Shown here: one piece after another, positions 7,978-17,449 of the stretch
Layout: each line of letters starts with the position of its first letter
How positions within the stretch are numbered: position 1 is the first letter of the stretch
Source of the DNA: Phycisphaerae bacterium
Lineage (GTDB): Bacteria > Planctomycetota > Phycisphaerae > Phycisphaerales > UBA1924
Direction of reading: 5' to 3'
Assembly: GCA_022180725.1 (NCBI GenBank)
Contig: BQMO01000014.1
Location: forward strand, 1 to 64,000
DNA: 64,000 bases
The notes under the pieces: model-generated
Databases searched by the model: none
What the model was told of the DNA's origin: nothing
What the model saw: only the letters and a program-made list of their open reading frames with translations
Made by a program: the position numbers and the translations under genes

Positions 7978-9345
7978 TCAGCACCCCCACCCGCCGCCCA
8001 CGGCCAGTTCCACCGCTTCGACATCCAGCCCGTTGACCGCGCCGTCCTGGTTGAAGTCCGCGTCGGCGTTGCAGTAATCCGCCATCAATCCGCCGACGGC
8101 CAGTTCCTGAATCTCGACGTCCACCCCGTTCAAGGCCCCGTCGCAGTTCACGTCCGCGCTGTTCATTGGCGCTCCGCGGAACGCCGCGATCGTCGGGGCC
8201 GTGTTCGTGATGCACTGCGCGTTGAACGCCGCGTCCGTCTGCCCGATCGGCACCCCCATCACGTACCCGTTGTACGAAATGTTCGGGTTCGAGAACCGAC
8301 CCACCCGCGTCCCGGGCGAGTAGGCCATCACCGTCCGGTAGACACTGTCCGGCGTGCGGTACCCGTAGGCGTACGGGTACGCCGCGCTCCCCGCATTGGC
8401 CCGATCGTGGGCGCACCCCATGTTGTGCCCCAGTTCGTGCGCAAAGGTGTAGCCGTTGATGCAGTCCTTGTCCGTGACCGAGAAGGCGCTGGTCGCGAAG
8501 CCCGGCCCCACGTTCGTCATCAGGTACGCGATCCCGCACGCGTTGAAGTTGTTCACCAGCAACGCGCACATGTCCGCGCCGACCTGGTTCCGCATGCAGT
8601 GCACCACGTCCATGAACCCGTCGCTCGTGCTCCGCCAGCGAGACAGGTCCGTGCTCGCGTTCCCCGACTCCACGTAATCCACAAGCCCCATGTACGCCAG
8701 TTCCAGTTGCGCATTCACCTGGCTGTTCACGTACACCGTGTTCGCCTGGTTGATCGCGAACACCACCCGGGACTGCATCGCCGCCTCGCTCCCTTCCGCG
8801 TTCATCGCCTGCGCCGTGTACATCACCAGCACGCGGATGATCGGCGTGCGGTCGTCGTACCCGCCCGGACCCGTCACCCCGCCGCCATCCACCTCGTGCG
8901 CATGGTCCGTGGCGCATGGCTTCCAGCCATGGTCATCAATCTCCCGCACCACGTGCACGCCCTCACTCGCAAAACGAACTTCGTACGACCCGATCCCCGC
9001 CCCTCGCACCTCGCCCGTCATCACGCCCTGCCCGTACACCAGCAGGAACTCGCCCTCGGCCTCGCCGGGGACGTGCCCGTGCACCACAATGAACCCGCTC
9101 GACTCGCGCGACGACGTGACCACGCCCCGTACGGTGAGATCGTCAAAGAGATTGAGCGTCAGTTCATCGCCCGGATTCGACGGCAGCCCGCCGCCCGTAT
9201 CGAAGTTCACCCGCACCGCACGCGATCGAACCGCCGGCGTGTCCTGGTCCGGCATCGTCTTCAGCGTGGCCGCCGAGAATACATCCGCCCCCAACGCAGG
9301 CATGCTCACCAGGCCGAGAACAATGACTCCCATCGCGCGGATCAT
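7978..9345 (-). CDS. Exported metzincin zinc protease with dockerin-like C-terminus
   Basis: A 455-residue protein with signal peptide MIRAMGVIVLGLVSMPALGA, a pro-region of about 130 residues, and a reprolysin-like catalytic domain. The zinc site is HELGHNMGCAHD (three His, one catalytic Glu), followed about 50 residues later by VMAYSP with the Met-turn methionine. The C-terminus carries DVNCDGALNGVDVE and DFNQDGAVNGLDVE, two dockerin-like calcium loops. It is expected to act outside the cytoplasm on protein substrates; the substrate is unknown. GGAGG 8 nt before the ATG supports the start. It lies between pilT and the degenerate PilB-like gene. Confidence 0.9.
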   Translation of the reverse strand: MIRAMGVIVLGLVSMPALGADVFSAATLKTMPDQDTPAVRSRAVRVNFDTGGGLPSNPGDELTLNLFDDLTVRGVVTSSRESSGFIVVHGHVPGEAEGEFLLVYGQGVMTGEVRGAGIGSYEVRFASEGVHVVREIDDHGWKPCATDHAHEVDGGGVTGPGGYDDRTPIIRVLVMYTAQAMNAEGSEAAMQSRVVFAINQANTVYVNSQVNAQLELAYMGLVDYVESGNASTDLSRWRSTSDGFMDVVHCMRNQVGADMCALLVNNFNACGIAYLMTNVGPGFATSAFSVTDKDCINGYTFAHELGHNMGCAHDRANAGSAAYPYAYGYRTPDSVYRTVMAYSPGTRVGRFSNPNISYNGYVMGVPIGQTDAAFNAQCITNTAPTIAAFRGAPMNSADVNCDGALNGVDVEIQELAVGGLMADYCNADADFNQDGAVNGLDVEAVELAVGGGWGC

Positions 9346-9497
9346 GCGACGTCCTCCGTTCGAAGCCCACGATCAGGTTGCAGCCCGGACGCGCCAACGC
9401 CCGGCGTGGACGCATTATCCACGATTCCCGTCCCGGTGCAAGCGGAATCCTCGCGGGTTTCGCCCCGGGCCGTCCGATACCCGTCATCGGCGGCCGG

Positions 9498-10754
9498 TTA
9501 CCCGAGTTTCTTCAGCCGCATCTGCAGTTCGTCGGCGTTCGGGGTTACTTCCATCGCCACCCGGACGTGCACGTACTCCTTCTCCACCAGGTCCACCAGG
9601 CTCTGGTTGAAGTCGCACATCCCCGTCTGCCGCGCTTCCACGCTCTTGAGGTATTCGCGCAGTTCGCCCTCGCGCGACTCGAGAATGTGCTTGCGCACGA
9701 CGGTGTTGTTGATGAGGATTTCCAGCGCCGGAATACGGTGAATCTCCGGCCGCAGCGTCGGCAGCAACTTCTGGTACACGAACGCCCGCATCTGGTACGC
9801 CAGGATCTTGCGAACCTGCTCGACCTCTTCCTGGTCGAACAGGCCGTAGATGCGGCTGAAGGTCTGCGTCGTGCTGCTGGCGTGGATCGTCCCGTACACC
9901 AGGTGCCCCGTTTCGGCCGCGTGCAGCGCCGCGTGGAACGTTTCGTTGTCGCGCATCTCGCCGACCAGCACGATGTCCGGGTTCTCGCGGACCAGGGCGC
10001 GGAGCGCGATCTTGAAGTCCAGGCAGTCGATCCCGATCTCGCGCTGGTTGATCGTCGCCTTCTTGTCCACGAAGATGTATTCGATCGGGTCCTCGATCGT
10101 CACGATGTGCACCGGCTTGCGTTCGTTCACGTAGTCCAGCATCGCCGCGATCGTCGTGCTCTTGCCGCTCCCCGTCACGCCGCTCAGCAGCACGATGCCG
10201 TTGGGCTGCATCGCGATGTCCGACATCGTCGGCGGGAGGTACAACTCCTCGAAGCGTCGGATCTTGCTCGTGATGAGCCGCGCCGCCACGCTCAACTTGC
10301 CCCGCGCCTGGAACAGGTTCACGCGGAACCGGTTGTTCGCGTCGTAGTCGTACGCGAAGTCCACGCTCCCCAGCCGGTGCAGGTCCTCGAACTGCTCGGG
10401 CGACAGGATGTTGTCCGCGATCCCCCAGAACTCGTCCGTCGTCACCATCTCGGTATCCAGGCCCTTGAGCGCGCCGCGCAGGCGGATCTTCGGCACCTGG
10501 TCCGATTTCATGATCAGGTCCGACGCCTCGAACTTGATCGCCGCCTGGAGAAACTTCCCCCAGCGCGTCGCGTGCGGGTCCGACTGCTTCTTCCGGGCCA
10601 TCGAAATATGGCCGACCTCGCGTGCGGAAGATTCCGGTTCGGCGGATATGTCCTTGCTCATGTGCTCAACACCCTTGGCGCCACCCTGCCGCGGGCCGGC
10701 GCCCCCGGACTCTGGGGACGTTCCTCGCTGCACGACGGACGTATCGAGTGACAA
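9498..10754 (-). CDS. pilT: PilT/PilU-type type IV pilus retraction ATPase
   Basis: Hexameric ATPase that powers pilus retraction or related machines. Motifs are intact: Walker A GVTGSGKSTT, Asp-box IEDPIEY, Walker B VLVGEMRD, His-box GHLVYGTIHASS. It lacks the zinc-finger region of PilB. The TTG start at 10754 has a strong GGAGG 7 nt upstream. An ATG at 10661 (AAGGG upstream) would remove a Gly/Pro-rich stretch of 31 residues, and homology begins only near ARKKQSDPHATRWGK at residue 53, so the start is uncertain. There is no pilus operon here, and the related gene at 6012-7796 is degenerate, so this is the functional-looking member. Confidence 0.9.
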   Translation of the reverse strand: MSLDTSVVQRGTSPESGGAGPRQGGAKGVEHMSKDISAEPESSAREVGHISMARKKQSDPHATRWGKFLQAAIKFEASDLIMKSDQVPKIRLRGALKGLDTEMVTTDEFWGIADNILSPEQFEDLHRLGSVDFAYDYDANNRFRVNLFQARGKLSVAARLITSKIRRFEELYLPPTMSDIAMQPNGIVLLSGVTGSGKSTTIAAMLDYVNERKPVHIVTIEDPIEYIFVDKKATINQREIGIDCLDFKIALRALVRENPDIVLVGEMRDNETFHAALHAAETGHLVYGTIHASSTTQTFSRIYGLFDQEEVEQVRKILAYQMRAFVYQKLLPTLRPEIHRIPALEILINNTVVRKHILESREGELREYLKSVEARQTGMCDFNQSLVDLVEKEYVHVRVAMEVTPNADELQMRLKKLG

Positions 10755-10887
10755 GAATAACCTCCCGGCCCCCGTTCAGCGAGGGGGTGCACTCACGAAT
10801 CTCGGCTCGTCGCCGTCGGCCCCCTGCGGACCCCGGTGGGGCGCAGGGCTTCCCCGTCCGCCGGGGCAGGCCGCCCTCTCCATTCGC

Positions 10888-11475
10888 TCATTCCCCAGCC
10901 GCGGTTCCGCCGTGTCGCCGCCAGGCGTTCCGAGGCCTCTTGCGTGCAAAGTCCGGCGGGACCCCACGCTGCTCGAACGGCACCAGGTCACGCGGCGTCA
11001 GCCCGATCTCCATCAGCACGTACTTCTTTCCGCACTCCGGGCACCGGATGAACTGCTTGGCCGGGTCCGGCTCCGCGCCGATCGTCTGAACTGGCACCCC
11101 CGCCAGACTCTGCCCGCACTTGCGGCATCGCGCCCGGTGCACCTCGTCCCGCACGCCCAGGTATACGCCCACGTCACGCACCACTAACGGCAACCCCAGC
11201 GCCAGCATCGCCGTCGTCACCACCAGCCACACCACCATCCACTCCGCGCTCCGCGGCATCGGTACGTACCGGTACACCGCGGGCGCCAACTCGCGCACCA
11301 GCATCACGCCCGTCGGCCACAGCATCAGCACCACGATCCCCAGCAGCACTGGCAGCCGTCGCGTCAGCCATGGACGATGCACAAAGGCCCGCCGGACGTA
11401 CGACCGGCACTCCTCGTCCGACATCCCGTCAAACTCCGGGAACGCGCGGTACGGCTTGGAGAACGGCAGACGCAT
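10888..11475 (-). CDS. Membrane protein with zinc ribbon, unknown function
   Basis: A 195-residue protein starting MRLPFSKPYRAFPEFDGMSDEEC. It has two hydrophobic segments (about residues 40-60 and 80-105), then a cytoplasmic zinc ribbon CRKCG...CPECGKKY. The N-terminal AFPEFD..SDE.C motif followed by membrane helices and a zinc ribbon recurs in the 660-residue protein at 23781-25763, so the two are related. GAGGT 8 nt before the ATG supports the start. It begins 6 nt after the preceding gene stops, as the third gene of an apparent sod operon. The function is unknown. Confidence 0.7.
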   Translation of the reverse strand: MRLPFSKPYRAFPEFDGMSDEECRSYVRRAFVHRPWLTRRLPVLLGIVVLMLWPTGVMLVRELAPAVYRYVPMPRSAEWMVVWLVVTTAMLALGLPLVVRDVGVYLGVRDEVHRARCRKCGQSLAGVPVQTIGAEPDPAKQFIRCPECGKKYVLMEIGLTPRDLVPFEQRGVPPDFARKRPRNAWRRHGGTAAGE

Positions 11476-11481
11476 CGCGCG

Positions 11482-12105
11482 CTACCTCGGCCCGCGAGCG
11501 GCCGGCACCGCCCACCCCGTGACCTCGATCGTCACCGTCGGCCTGATTCCGCCCACCAAGGCCGCCGGCTCGATGGTCGGGAGTATTCGCGTCTGCTCGC
11601 CCTCGGGAAGAACTTCGTTCGGCCCCTCGGGCCCGCGCGCGATGACGAACTCCCACAACGGCGAACCCTCGTGCCCCATGAACTCGCCACGCCATTCATG
11701 GTCACCGATCGGCGTCAGAACCCACCGCGCCGAGGCGGTGCTGCCCGCCGAGATCGGGCCGCGGACGTACAGCGGCTGGTCGTCGCCATGGGCCCGCGTC
11801 GCGTCCCGGACAATGAGCACAAACCCTCGCTCGTACCGCTCCGGGTGAACCCAACCCGCGGGCGACTCCGCCTCGCCCCGCCCCGCAGGACGCCCGTGAT
11901 TCGCCGCCTTCCCGGCCAGCATCTCGCCCACCGCGTTGACGCCCCCGGTGTCGCCCGCGCCGGCGCCGCGCGGCGGGTACATCGCACGCTGCCGGGTTCG
12001 GCTGTCCATCGACAGCGTCGCCGCGATCAGGTAGCACAGCCCCGCCACCGCCAGCACCGGCAGGCTCAGCCACACGACCAGCGCCACCTGCTTGCGCGTC
12101 ATCAT
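11482..12105 (-). CDS. Single-pass membrane or exported protein, unknown
   Basis: A 207-residue protein with one N-terminal hydrophobic segment (VALVVWLSLPVLAVAGLCYLI) and a soluble remainder rich in beta-strand-like stretches. No recognised family or catalytic motif. Overlapping ATGs at 12105 and 12102 follow GGAG. It lies 15 nt after sod and 6 nt before the zinc-ribbon membrane gene, so the three probably share a transcript. Confidence 0.6.
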   Translation of the reverse strand: MMTRKQVALVVWLSLPVLAVAGLCYLIAATLSMDSRTRQRAMYPPRGAGAGDTGGVNAVGEMLAGKAANHGRPAGRGEAESPAGWVHPERYERGFVLIVRDATRAHGDDQPLYVRGPISAGSTASARWVLTPIGDHEWRGEFMGHEGSPLWEFVIARGPEGPNEVLPEGEQTRILPTIEPAALVGGIRPTVTIEVTGWAVPAARGPR

Positions 12106-12120
12106 CGCTCCGCACGCCGC

Positions 12121-12756
12121 CTACTTCGACCCCGCGAGGAGTTCGCCCACGCGCGCCCAGTTCACCACGTTCCACCACCCCGCGATGTAGTCCGCACGAC
12201 GATTCTGATACTTCAGGTAATACGCGTGCTCCCAGACATCCAGCGCGAGGATCGGCGTGCCGTCACACCCGGCGATGGCCTTGCCCATCAGCGGGTTGTC
12301 CTGGTTCGGCGTCGAGCAGATCGCCAGCGTGCCGCCGGGCATCGCGCACAACCACGCCCAGCCCGAGCCGAACCGGCCCACGCCCGCCGCCGCAAACTTC
12401 TCCTTGAACGTGTCGAACGATCCGAACGCCGCGTTGATCGCCTCCGCAAGCGCCCCGTTTGGAGCGCCGCCTCCGCCCTTGCCCGCGGGCGCCATCAGCG
12501 TCCAGAACAGCGCGTGGTTCCAGTGCCCGCCCGCGTTGTTCCGCACGGCCGCACGCTTGTCGTCAGGAACTTCGCCAAGACGTCGGCACAACTGCTCCGC
12601 CGACCAATCGGCGAAGGGCGTGCCTTCCAAGGCCTTGTTGGCGTTCGTGACGTACGCCTGGTGGTGCTTTCCATGGTGAATCCCCATGGTCGCGGCGTCG
12701 ATGTGCGGCTCAAGCGATTCTGGGGAATACGGCAACGGTGGAAGGGTCAGCGGCAT
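12121..12756 (-). CDS. sodA: Superoxide dismutase (Mn/Fe family)
   Basis: Converts superoxide to oxygen and hydrogen peroxide. Metal ligands are in place: His27 (IHHGKHH), His81 (NHALFW), Asp173 and His177 (DVWEHAYYL). The NQD motif at about 151-153 and GG before the second ligand resemble manganese enzymes, but metal choice cannot be settled from sequence alone. Length is 211 residues, normal. AGGA lies 8 nt before the ATG. There is no export signal, so it is cytoplasmic. It is the first gene of a three-gene minus-strand run, with an AT-rich region upstream that probably holds its promoter. Confidence 0.95.
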   Translation of the reverse strand: MPLTLPPLPYSPESLEPHIDAATMGIHHGKHHQAYVTNANKALEGTPFADWSAEQLCRRLGEVPDDKRAAVRNNAGGHWNHALFWTLMAPAGKGGGGAPNGALAEAINAAFGSFDTFKEKFAAAGVGRFGSGWAWLCAMPGGTLAICSTPNQDNPLMGKAIAGCDGTPILALDVWEHAYYLKYQNRRADYIAGWWNVVNWARVGELLAGSK

Positions 12757-13167
12757 AACTTTTGTCCTATACTAACATTTACCAAACTATATGAAGCCGA
12801 GAATTCATTATTAGCCCCTTGGCAAGGGCGAGGAATGTTGGTAATCTAGCACCCGGTTGGGGGTGCAACAGGCTGGGCTGATTTTGAGTCGGTTGGCCTG
12901 GATCATCATAAGTCGCACGGAGCATGCGTTGAAGCCCACGCGACGGTAAGTCGTGCATTGGTAGTCCTTCAGGAAAACCATGTTGGAAAACATCTAAATC
13001 AATGAAACTTGATACGACTTCAATCGTACTACCACATCCGCCTCGGCGTGAAAGGTGTTAATCGGGAGATATTCGGGTGCATGTGCGACAGTAATTCCCG
13101 CTGTCAGTTGATGTGGAGAATCGACCCGAGCGCCGGGCTGGGTCGTACGGAAATAGGTGTGAGAAGG
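12757..13167. other. Gene-free AT-rich region between sodA and the sigma factor gene
   Basis: About 410 bp, clearly richer in A/T than its surroundings, separating two divergent genes. Short open frames here have no recognisable product or convincing start. It probably contains the sodA promoter (a TTAGTATAGG stretch lies close to the sodA start on the minus strand) and could hold a small RNA, but nothing specific can be called. Confidence 0.5.
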
Positions 13168-13173
13168 TACGCT
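13168..13173 (+). promoter_or_regulatory. Putative -10 (TACGCT) of a leaderless promoter for the sigma factor gene
   Basis: TACGCT ends 7 nt before the ATG at 13181 and no good ribosome-binding site intervenes. The spacing matches thirteen other genes in the window. Confidence 0.5.
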
Positions 13174-13180
13174 GCACGGG

Positions 13181-14395
13181 ATGACGACGGGCTCGGCTCG
13201 GCGACAGGACGTTGCGGAGAATGAGGAACGCAGGAAGATGAGGCAGGTCATGACCAAACGCACACTCAGCCCCCTCGAGCAGGTCCGCCGGCGCACACGC
13301 GTCGGGGTCGGCGCTGAGACTCTGGAAAAATCCGCCAAGGGTGGGGCCAAAGGTCCCGTCAAGCGGCGGCTGTCGGTCGAAGATGAAGCGCTCCTGCAGC
13401 AACTCATGTCGGGTGAGCAGGATTTCATCGACTCGCCCGCGTTCTACGAGGACGACGCCGAGAGGAAGATCTACGAACTGGCGCCGGATGTTCCCAAGCC
13501 CGACACCACGTGGTATCACCCCGTGATGGACGACCTCTCGTCGGCCCGCGGGCGCACGGTGAAATCCGCGCAGCAGGTGATTCTGACCGGCGCGCAGGAG
13601 AAGATCCTCTTCCATCAGTTCAACTTCGCGCGCTTCCGCATCTGGAGCACGCAGCAGGACGTGTGGAAGAGCGAATCGCGGATCCCCGAGCCGGAGCAGG
13701 CGCAGGAGATTCTCCGCTGGCACCGCGTCGCCGACCGCATCCGCGAGCAGATCGCCGAGACGAACCTGGCGCTCGTGCTGGCGATGGCCAAGCGCACCCG
13801 CATGAGCGAAGTAGACTTCGCCGACCTGGTCAGCGAGGGCAACATGGCGCTGCTGCGGGCGGTCGACAAGTTCGACGCCGGCCGCGGGTACAAGTTCAGC
13901 ACCTACGCCTGCCGGGCCATCCTCAAGGCCTTCTCGCGGCAGGGCATGAAACTGAGCAAGTACCGCCAGCGCTTCCCCACCGACTTCGATCCGAAACTGG
14001 AGCGGTCCAACTTCCTCGAAGTCAAGCGCTCGACGTTCGAGAAGGACGCGGCGGAAGAGGTCAAGCGCATCGTGCTCCAGAACCGTGCCGATCTCTCCGA
14101 CGTTGAACGCACCGTCATCGAGCACCGCTTCGGGCTGGAGGCCGGCGAGGTCGAGAAGCCCATGACCCTTGAACAGGTCGGGCAGATCATCGGGGTTACG
14201 AAGGAGCGTGTCCGCCAGATCCAGAACAAGGCCATGGAGAAGATCCGCCTGCAACTGGAGGCGCATTTCCTCGGCAACCGGGAAGCCCTCGCCAAGCAGG
14301 AGGCCCTGGAAGCCAGCGAGGCCGCCCAGGGGGACGGGCCCAAGCCCAACCCCGCCGACGTAGCCCGCTTCCTCGAATCACTCTCGATGAACTGA
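13181..14395 (+). CDS. RNA polymerase sigma factor, sigma-70 family
   Basis: A 404-residue promoter-recognition subunit. Region 2 is clear (FADLVSEGNMALLRAVDKFD, GYKFSTYACRAI), with melting and -10-contacting residues. Region 4 has the -35-binding helix-turn-helix (TLEQVGQIIGVTKERVRQIQ). The first 130 residues are lineage-specific. Region 3 looks reduced. It is too short and diverged to be called RpoD with confidence. The ATG at 13181 sits 7 nt after a TACGCT hexamer and could be leaderless; an internal ATG at 13250 with GAGG 6 nt upstream would remove 23 residues and is a real alternative. A strong terminator follows. Confidence 0.9.
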   Translation: MTTGSARRQDVAENEERRKMRQVMTKRTLSPLEQVRRRTRVGVGAETLEKSAKGGAKGPVKRRLSVEDEALLQQLMSGEQDFIDSPAFYEDDAERKIYELAPDVPKPDTTWYHPVMDDLSSARGRTVKSAQQVILTGAQEKILFHQFNFARFRIWSTQQDVWKSESRIPEPEQAQEILRWHRVADRIREQIAETNLALVLAMAKRTRMSEVDFADLVSEGNMALLRAVDKFDAGRGYKFSTYACRAILKAFSRQGMKLSKYRQRFPTDFDPKLERSNFLEVKRSTFEKDAAEEVKRIVLQNRADLSDVERTVIEHRFGLEAGEVEKPMTLEQVGQIIGVTKERVRQIQNKAMEKIRLQLEAHFLGNREALAKQEALEASEAAQGDGPKPNPADVARFLESLSMN

Positions 14396-14420
14396 ACATG
14401 TTCGCGCGTCATTACCCACA

Positions 14421-14454
14421 GGCCCGGGTCCATGCCCGGGCCTTTTCGTTTTCC
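14421..14454 (+). terminator. Intrinsic terminator after the sigma factor gene
   Basis: An 8-bp stem GGCCCGGG / CCCGGGCC with a 6-nt loop is followed by TTTTCGTTTTCC, 25 nt after the stop codon. Confidence 0.88.
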
Positions 14455-14980
14455 TTCCGCAGGCGGGACCCGGGTTTCCTCCCCGGCGCTATGCCAACCT
14501 GAACGGTGCAGGCGGGGCTTGAAGGAGTCGGCGGGCGCGGTAGCATGGTGATGTGCCCTCCCGTGGGGGGCGCGACAGGGGTGGGGCCCGTCGCCGCGTG
14601 TGTGATTGCGACGAATCGGCGGGCCTGCGAAGACGCGGCTGGTCTCGAAGTTTCGAGACGACGGCGCCAAGGGATAGTTCTTTCAACACACGTCCCTCAG
14701 TGAAACGCCGACGGGTGCAAGGAAATCTTGCACGTCCGAGAGAAACGATGTTGCACGCGTGCCCCGCGCGGTAGACTGATCTTCGAACGGAAGCGGTCTT
14801 TGTGGGTGTTTCGTTCTGCACAGGGGTGTGCAAGCCACGCGTCGGCACGGCACGCACGGCGTGTGAACTTCGTCGGATACTCAATCTGTTTCGAGTGTGC
14901 GAGAAGTGCCCGCGAAGACCACACAGGGGTGTGGAGCGCGGCCGGTGTGCCGTCGCGCTCCATCTGTTGAGGAGCGATCC
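14455..14980 (+). other. Long gene-free leader upstream of the exported paralog at 14981
   Basis: A 526-bp stretch with no convincing gene. TTGCAC (14751-14756) and TAGACT (14772-14777) could be a promoter, but their 15-nt spacing is short. If transcription starts there, the mRNA leader would be about 200 nt. Confidence 0.4.
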
Positions 14981-16993
14981 ATGACGTTGCGTAGTGCGAT
15001 GGTGGTTGCGGTCGCGGCCGGTCTGGCCGTGCCCGCGTGGGGTCAACCCGACGAGTTGACCGGGATTCCCGTGCATATTCAGGACAACTCGCGGGGTACG
15101 TACGGCGATCGGGCCATGGGCATGCCCATCGACAACTGGACGAACGCGAACCACACCGGGCTGTTCCTGTTCCTCGGCGAGGCGAACGGGAAGCACATCA
15201 TGGACGACTTCTACTTTGCCCCAGGCCCGTGGGCGTCGCAACTCGCACGCACGATCGACGGGGTCGACTTCGCGATCTGGAGCAACCTGGGCGCCGACTT
15301 CAAGGTGCGCATGCGCATCTGGGACATGGCCGACATCAACTACGCCGGCTTTGCCTCGCCGGGCGGGGACATGATCAACCCCTCCGGCACGCCGCTGCGG
15401 GATTGGATGGTCTTCCCCACCACATATAACTACTTCGGCGAGGGATTCGTGCAGATCAACGTGGCGCTCCCCGGCGGGTCGCTGGCGATCCCCGGGACGG
15501 TCACGGGCATCGCGGTCGAGGTGCAGACGATCGATCCGATCACCGAACTCCCCGGCGCGAGCGTGCCCGGTGCAACATTCACCTCGAACAACAGCGCCCG
15601 CGGGGCCGCGACCAACTCGCCGTTGGATTCGGTCAATCCGTGCGCCCCGGGCTTCAGCCTCGTGGACTACGCCCGCGACATCAACAACGACGGCGTCTTT
15701 ACGGGTGACGCCGGGCAAGACGAAGTCGGCGAACGCCGCACCCTCATCCGCAGCATCGGCGGCCCGACACCCTGGGCGACCTTCGCGTATTCGTTCGGCC
15801 TGCGAGGGGACATCACGGGCGTCTCGGCCCCCGCGTGCGAGTCGCTCTCCGTCGGCGCCGACAACGTCTGGTCGTCCGACACCGAAACGCTCGGCGCCAA
15901 TGGGCTGAAGTGGTACTGCCTCACGCTCGCCTCCAGCGCCAATGACGCCAACTACAAGTACATCGACTTCCAGACGCAGGGAAGCACGGACGTGGCTATC
16001 GCCGTCTTCGACACCAACGGCATCATGGTCGCTACCGATGACGAAAAGGGCGGCGGCGGCAACGCGCAACTCTCCTTCGGCATGGGCCGGCGCACGGCCG
16101 ACGGCGGCTCTGTCTTCGACGGCATCAACTACTTCCCCACGCAGCGCGGGCAATCGCCCGGCACCGACGGGCTGCTCGCCGGCACGTACTACATCGCCGT
16201 GGCGTCCGCGAGCAACTCCGCCGTCTTCGGCGACGGGTTCTATGCCAGCGGCGGCGGCGCGGGCGGGACCACCACCCTGCGCTGGCGCACCAACGTCACC
16301 GGCGGGGCCTTGGCCACCTCCGAAGCGCCGGCGGCGACGCGCATCATCGGCCTGGGATTGGAGGATCCGATCATCGCGCCGGGCGGGCAATCGGCCAGCG
16401 TGGCGCTCTATAGCCCTGATACTCAGTGGTACGACGTCCAACTCTGCCGTGACGCCGATGGTTCCAACGCTGTGTCCTTCTACGTCTCAGCCCCCGCGGC
16501 AACCGAATCCCCCGGCAAGTGCATCTACGTCTTCGACGATCAGGGCAACCTGCGCGGCATGGCCCAGGGCGGCCGCCCGAGCACGCCGACCGTCAACTTC
16601 GGCGGGTCCGACCCGGCCCTTGCGGCGGGTCGTTACTTCATCTGCACCACCTTTGATTACTCGGGTTCGGACGTGGACATCGCGCCGAACGCCGCGAGCA
16701 ACGGGCGGTGGCACGTCCGGCCGCGCGTGAACGACGGCGGATACACCCTCCAGGTGACCGTTATCGTGCCATGGGCGGACTGCCCCGCCACGTGTGACCC
16801 GGACGTAAACTGCGACGGATCGGCCAACGGCGTGGACGTCGAGGTGCAGGAACTGGCCGTGGGCGGTGACTTCACCGATTACTGCCAGGTTGGCATCCCG
16901 AACGTGGACGACGGGGACTTCAACCGCGACGGCGCGGTGAACGGCACCGACGTCGAGGCGGTGGAGAACGCCGTCGGCGGTGTCTGCCCGTAA
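14981..16993 (+). CDS. Large exported protein with dockerin-like C-terminus (paralog 1)
   Basis: A 670-residue protein with signal peptide (SAMVVAVAAGLAVPAWGQ). The body is Gly/Asn/Ser-rich with beta-sandwich-like repeats; segments such as GADNVW, TQGSTDVAIAVFDTNG and LLAGTYYIAVA resemble pre-peptidase C-terminal (PPC) type domains. The C-terminus has DVNCDGSANGVDVE and DFNRDGAVNGTDVE calcium loops. The ATG at 14981 is preceded by GAGGAG at 6 nt; upstream in-frame codons are not supported. The next gene is a paralog with an almost identical last 70 residues. It is probably cell-surface or secreted; no enzyme motif was seen. Confidence 0.85.
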   Translation: MTLRSAMVVAVAAGLAVPAWGQPDELTGIPVHIQDNSRGTYGDRAMGMPIDNWTNANHTGLFLFLGEANGKHIMDDFYFAPGPWASQLARTIDGVDFAIWSNLGADFKVRMRIWDMADINYAGFASPGGDMINPSGTPLRDWMVFPTTYNYFGEGFVQINVALPGGSLAIPGTVTGIAVEVQTIDPITELPGASVPGATFTSNNSARGAATNSPLDSVNPCAPGFSLVDYARDINNDGVFTGDAGQDEVGERRTLIRSIGGPTPWATFAYSFGLRGDITGVSAPACESLSVGADNVWSSDTETLGANGLKWYCLTLASSANDANYKYIDFQTQGSTDVAIAVFDTNGIMVATDDEKGGGGNAQLSFGMGRRTADGGSVFDGINYFPTQRGQSPGTDGLLAGTYYIAVASASNSAVFGDGFYASGGGAGGTTTLRWRTNVTGGALATSEAPAATRIIGLGLEDPIIAPGGQSASVALYSPDTQWYDVQLCRDADGSNAVSFYVSAPAATESPGKCIYVFDDQGNLRGMAQGGRPSTPTVNFGGSDPALAAGRYFICTTFDYSGSDVDIAPNAASNGRWHVRPRVNDGGYTLQVTVIVPWADCPATCDPDVNCDGSANGVDVEVQELAVGGDFTDYCQVGIPNVDDGDFNRDGAVNGTDVEAVENAVGGVCP

Positions 16994-17023
16994 CAAGCAA
17001 TACGTGACCGAAACCTGATCCCT

Positions 17024-17052
17024 CAACCCCTTGGCCAATGGCCATGGGGTTG
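17024..17052 (+). terminator. Inverted repeat after paralog 1, probable terminator
   Basis: CAACCCC and the following TGGCC are mirrored by GGCCA and GGGGTTG to form a long interrupted stem 31 nt after the stop. The T-tract is poor (TTGTTG), so efficiency is uncertain. Confidence 0.55.
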
Positions 17053-17449
17053 TTGCGCGCGCGCGATCGATGTTCGTATAAAGTTTGGCATTAAATAACG
17101 CTGATGGTCGGATAAGTGCAAAGAGATGGTCAAATCCACTTGCACGATTTCCGCCATGCGGTACATTGGTCTTCATTGGGTGGGGGGCTTTGCGCCAGCG
17201 GAGCCGGGTGATTGTGGTGCCTTTCGTTCTGGCACGAAGGGTGAGCGGAGATCCTGGGGACGTTCGTCCCAGAACAACCCAAGTCGCACTGGGGAAACGT
17301 CGAAATCAACGTGGGCGTGTGTGCGGCCTTCGATGGGGTGTACCCAGCGCGGCCAGCCCGCGAACGAACTTCAAGAGCGTTCTGTGTAATCGGATTGTGT
17401 GTGAGAGTGGGCCGCAATGGCCCGGAACAGTGAAAGAGGAGTACATGCG
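17053..17449 (+). other. Gene-free leader between the two exported paralogs
   Basis: About 400 bp without a convincing gene. An A/T-rich patch (TATAAAG and TTAAATAA, 17077-17098) may hold the promoter of the second paralog, but no paired -35 with good spacing was found. The leader does not visibly resemble that of paralog 1 even though the coding sequences do. Confidence 0.4.

Noticed and set aside
12811..12993. 60-codon minus-strand frame upstream of sodA
   Set aside because: No ribosome-binding site, no homology, AT-rich intergenic DNA.
14489..16441. 650-codon minus-strand open frame
   Set aside because: Antisense shadow of the exported paralog at 14981, without signal or homology.
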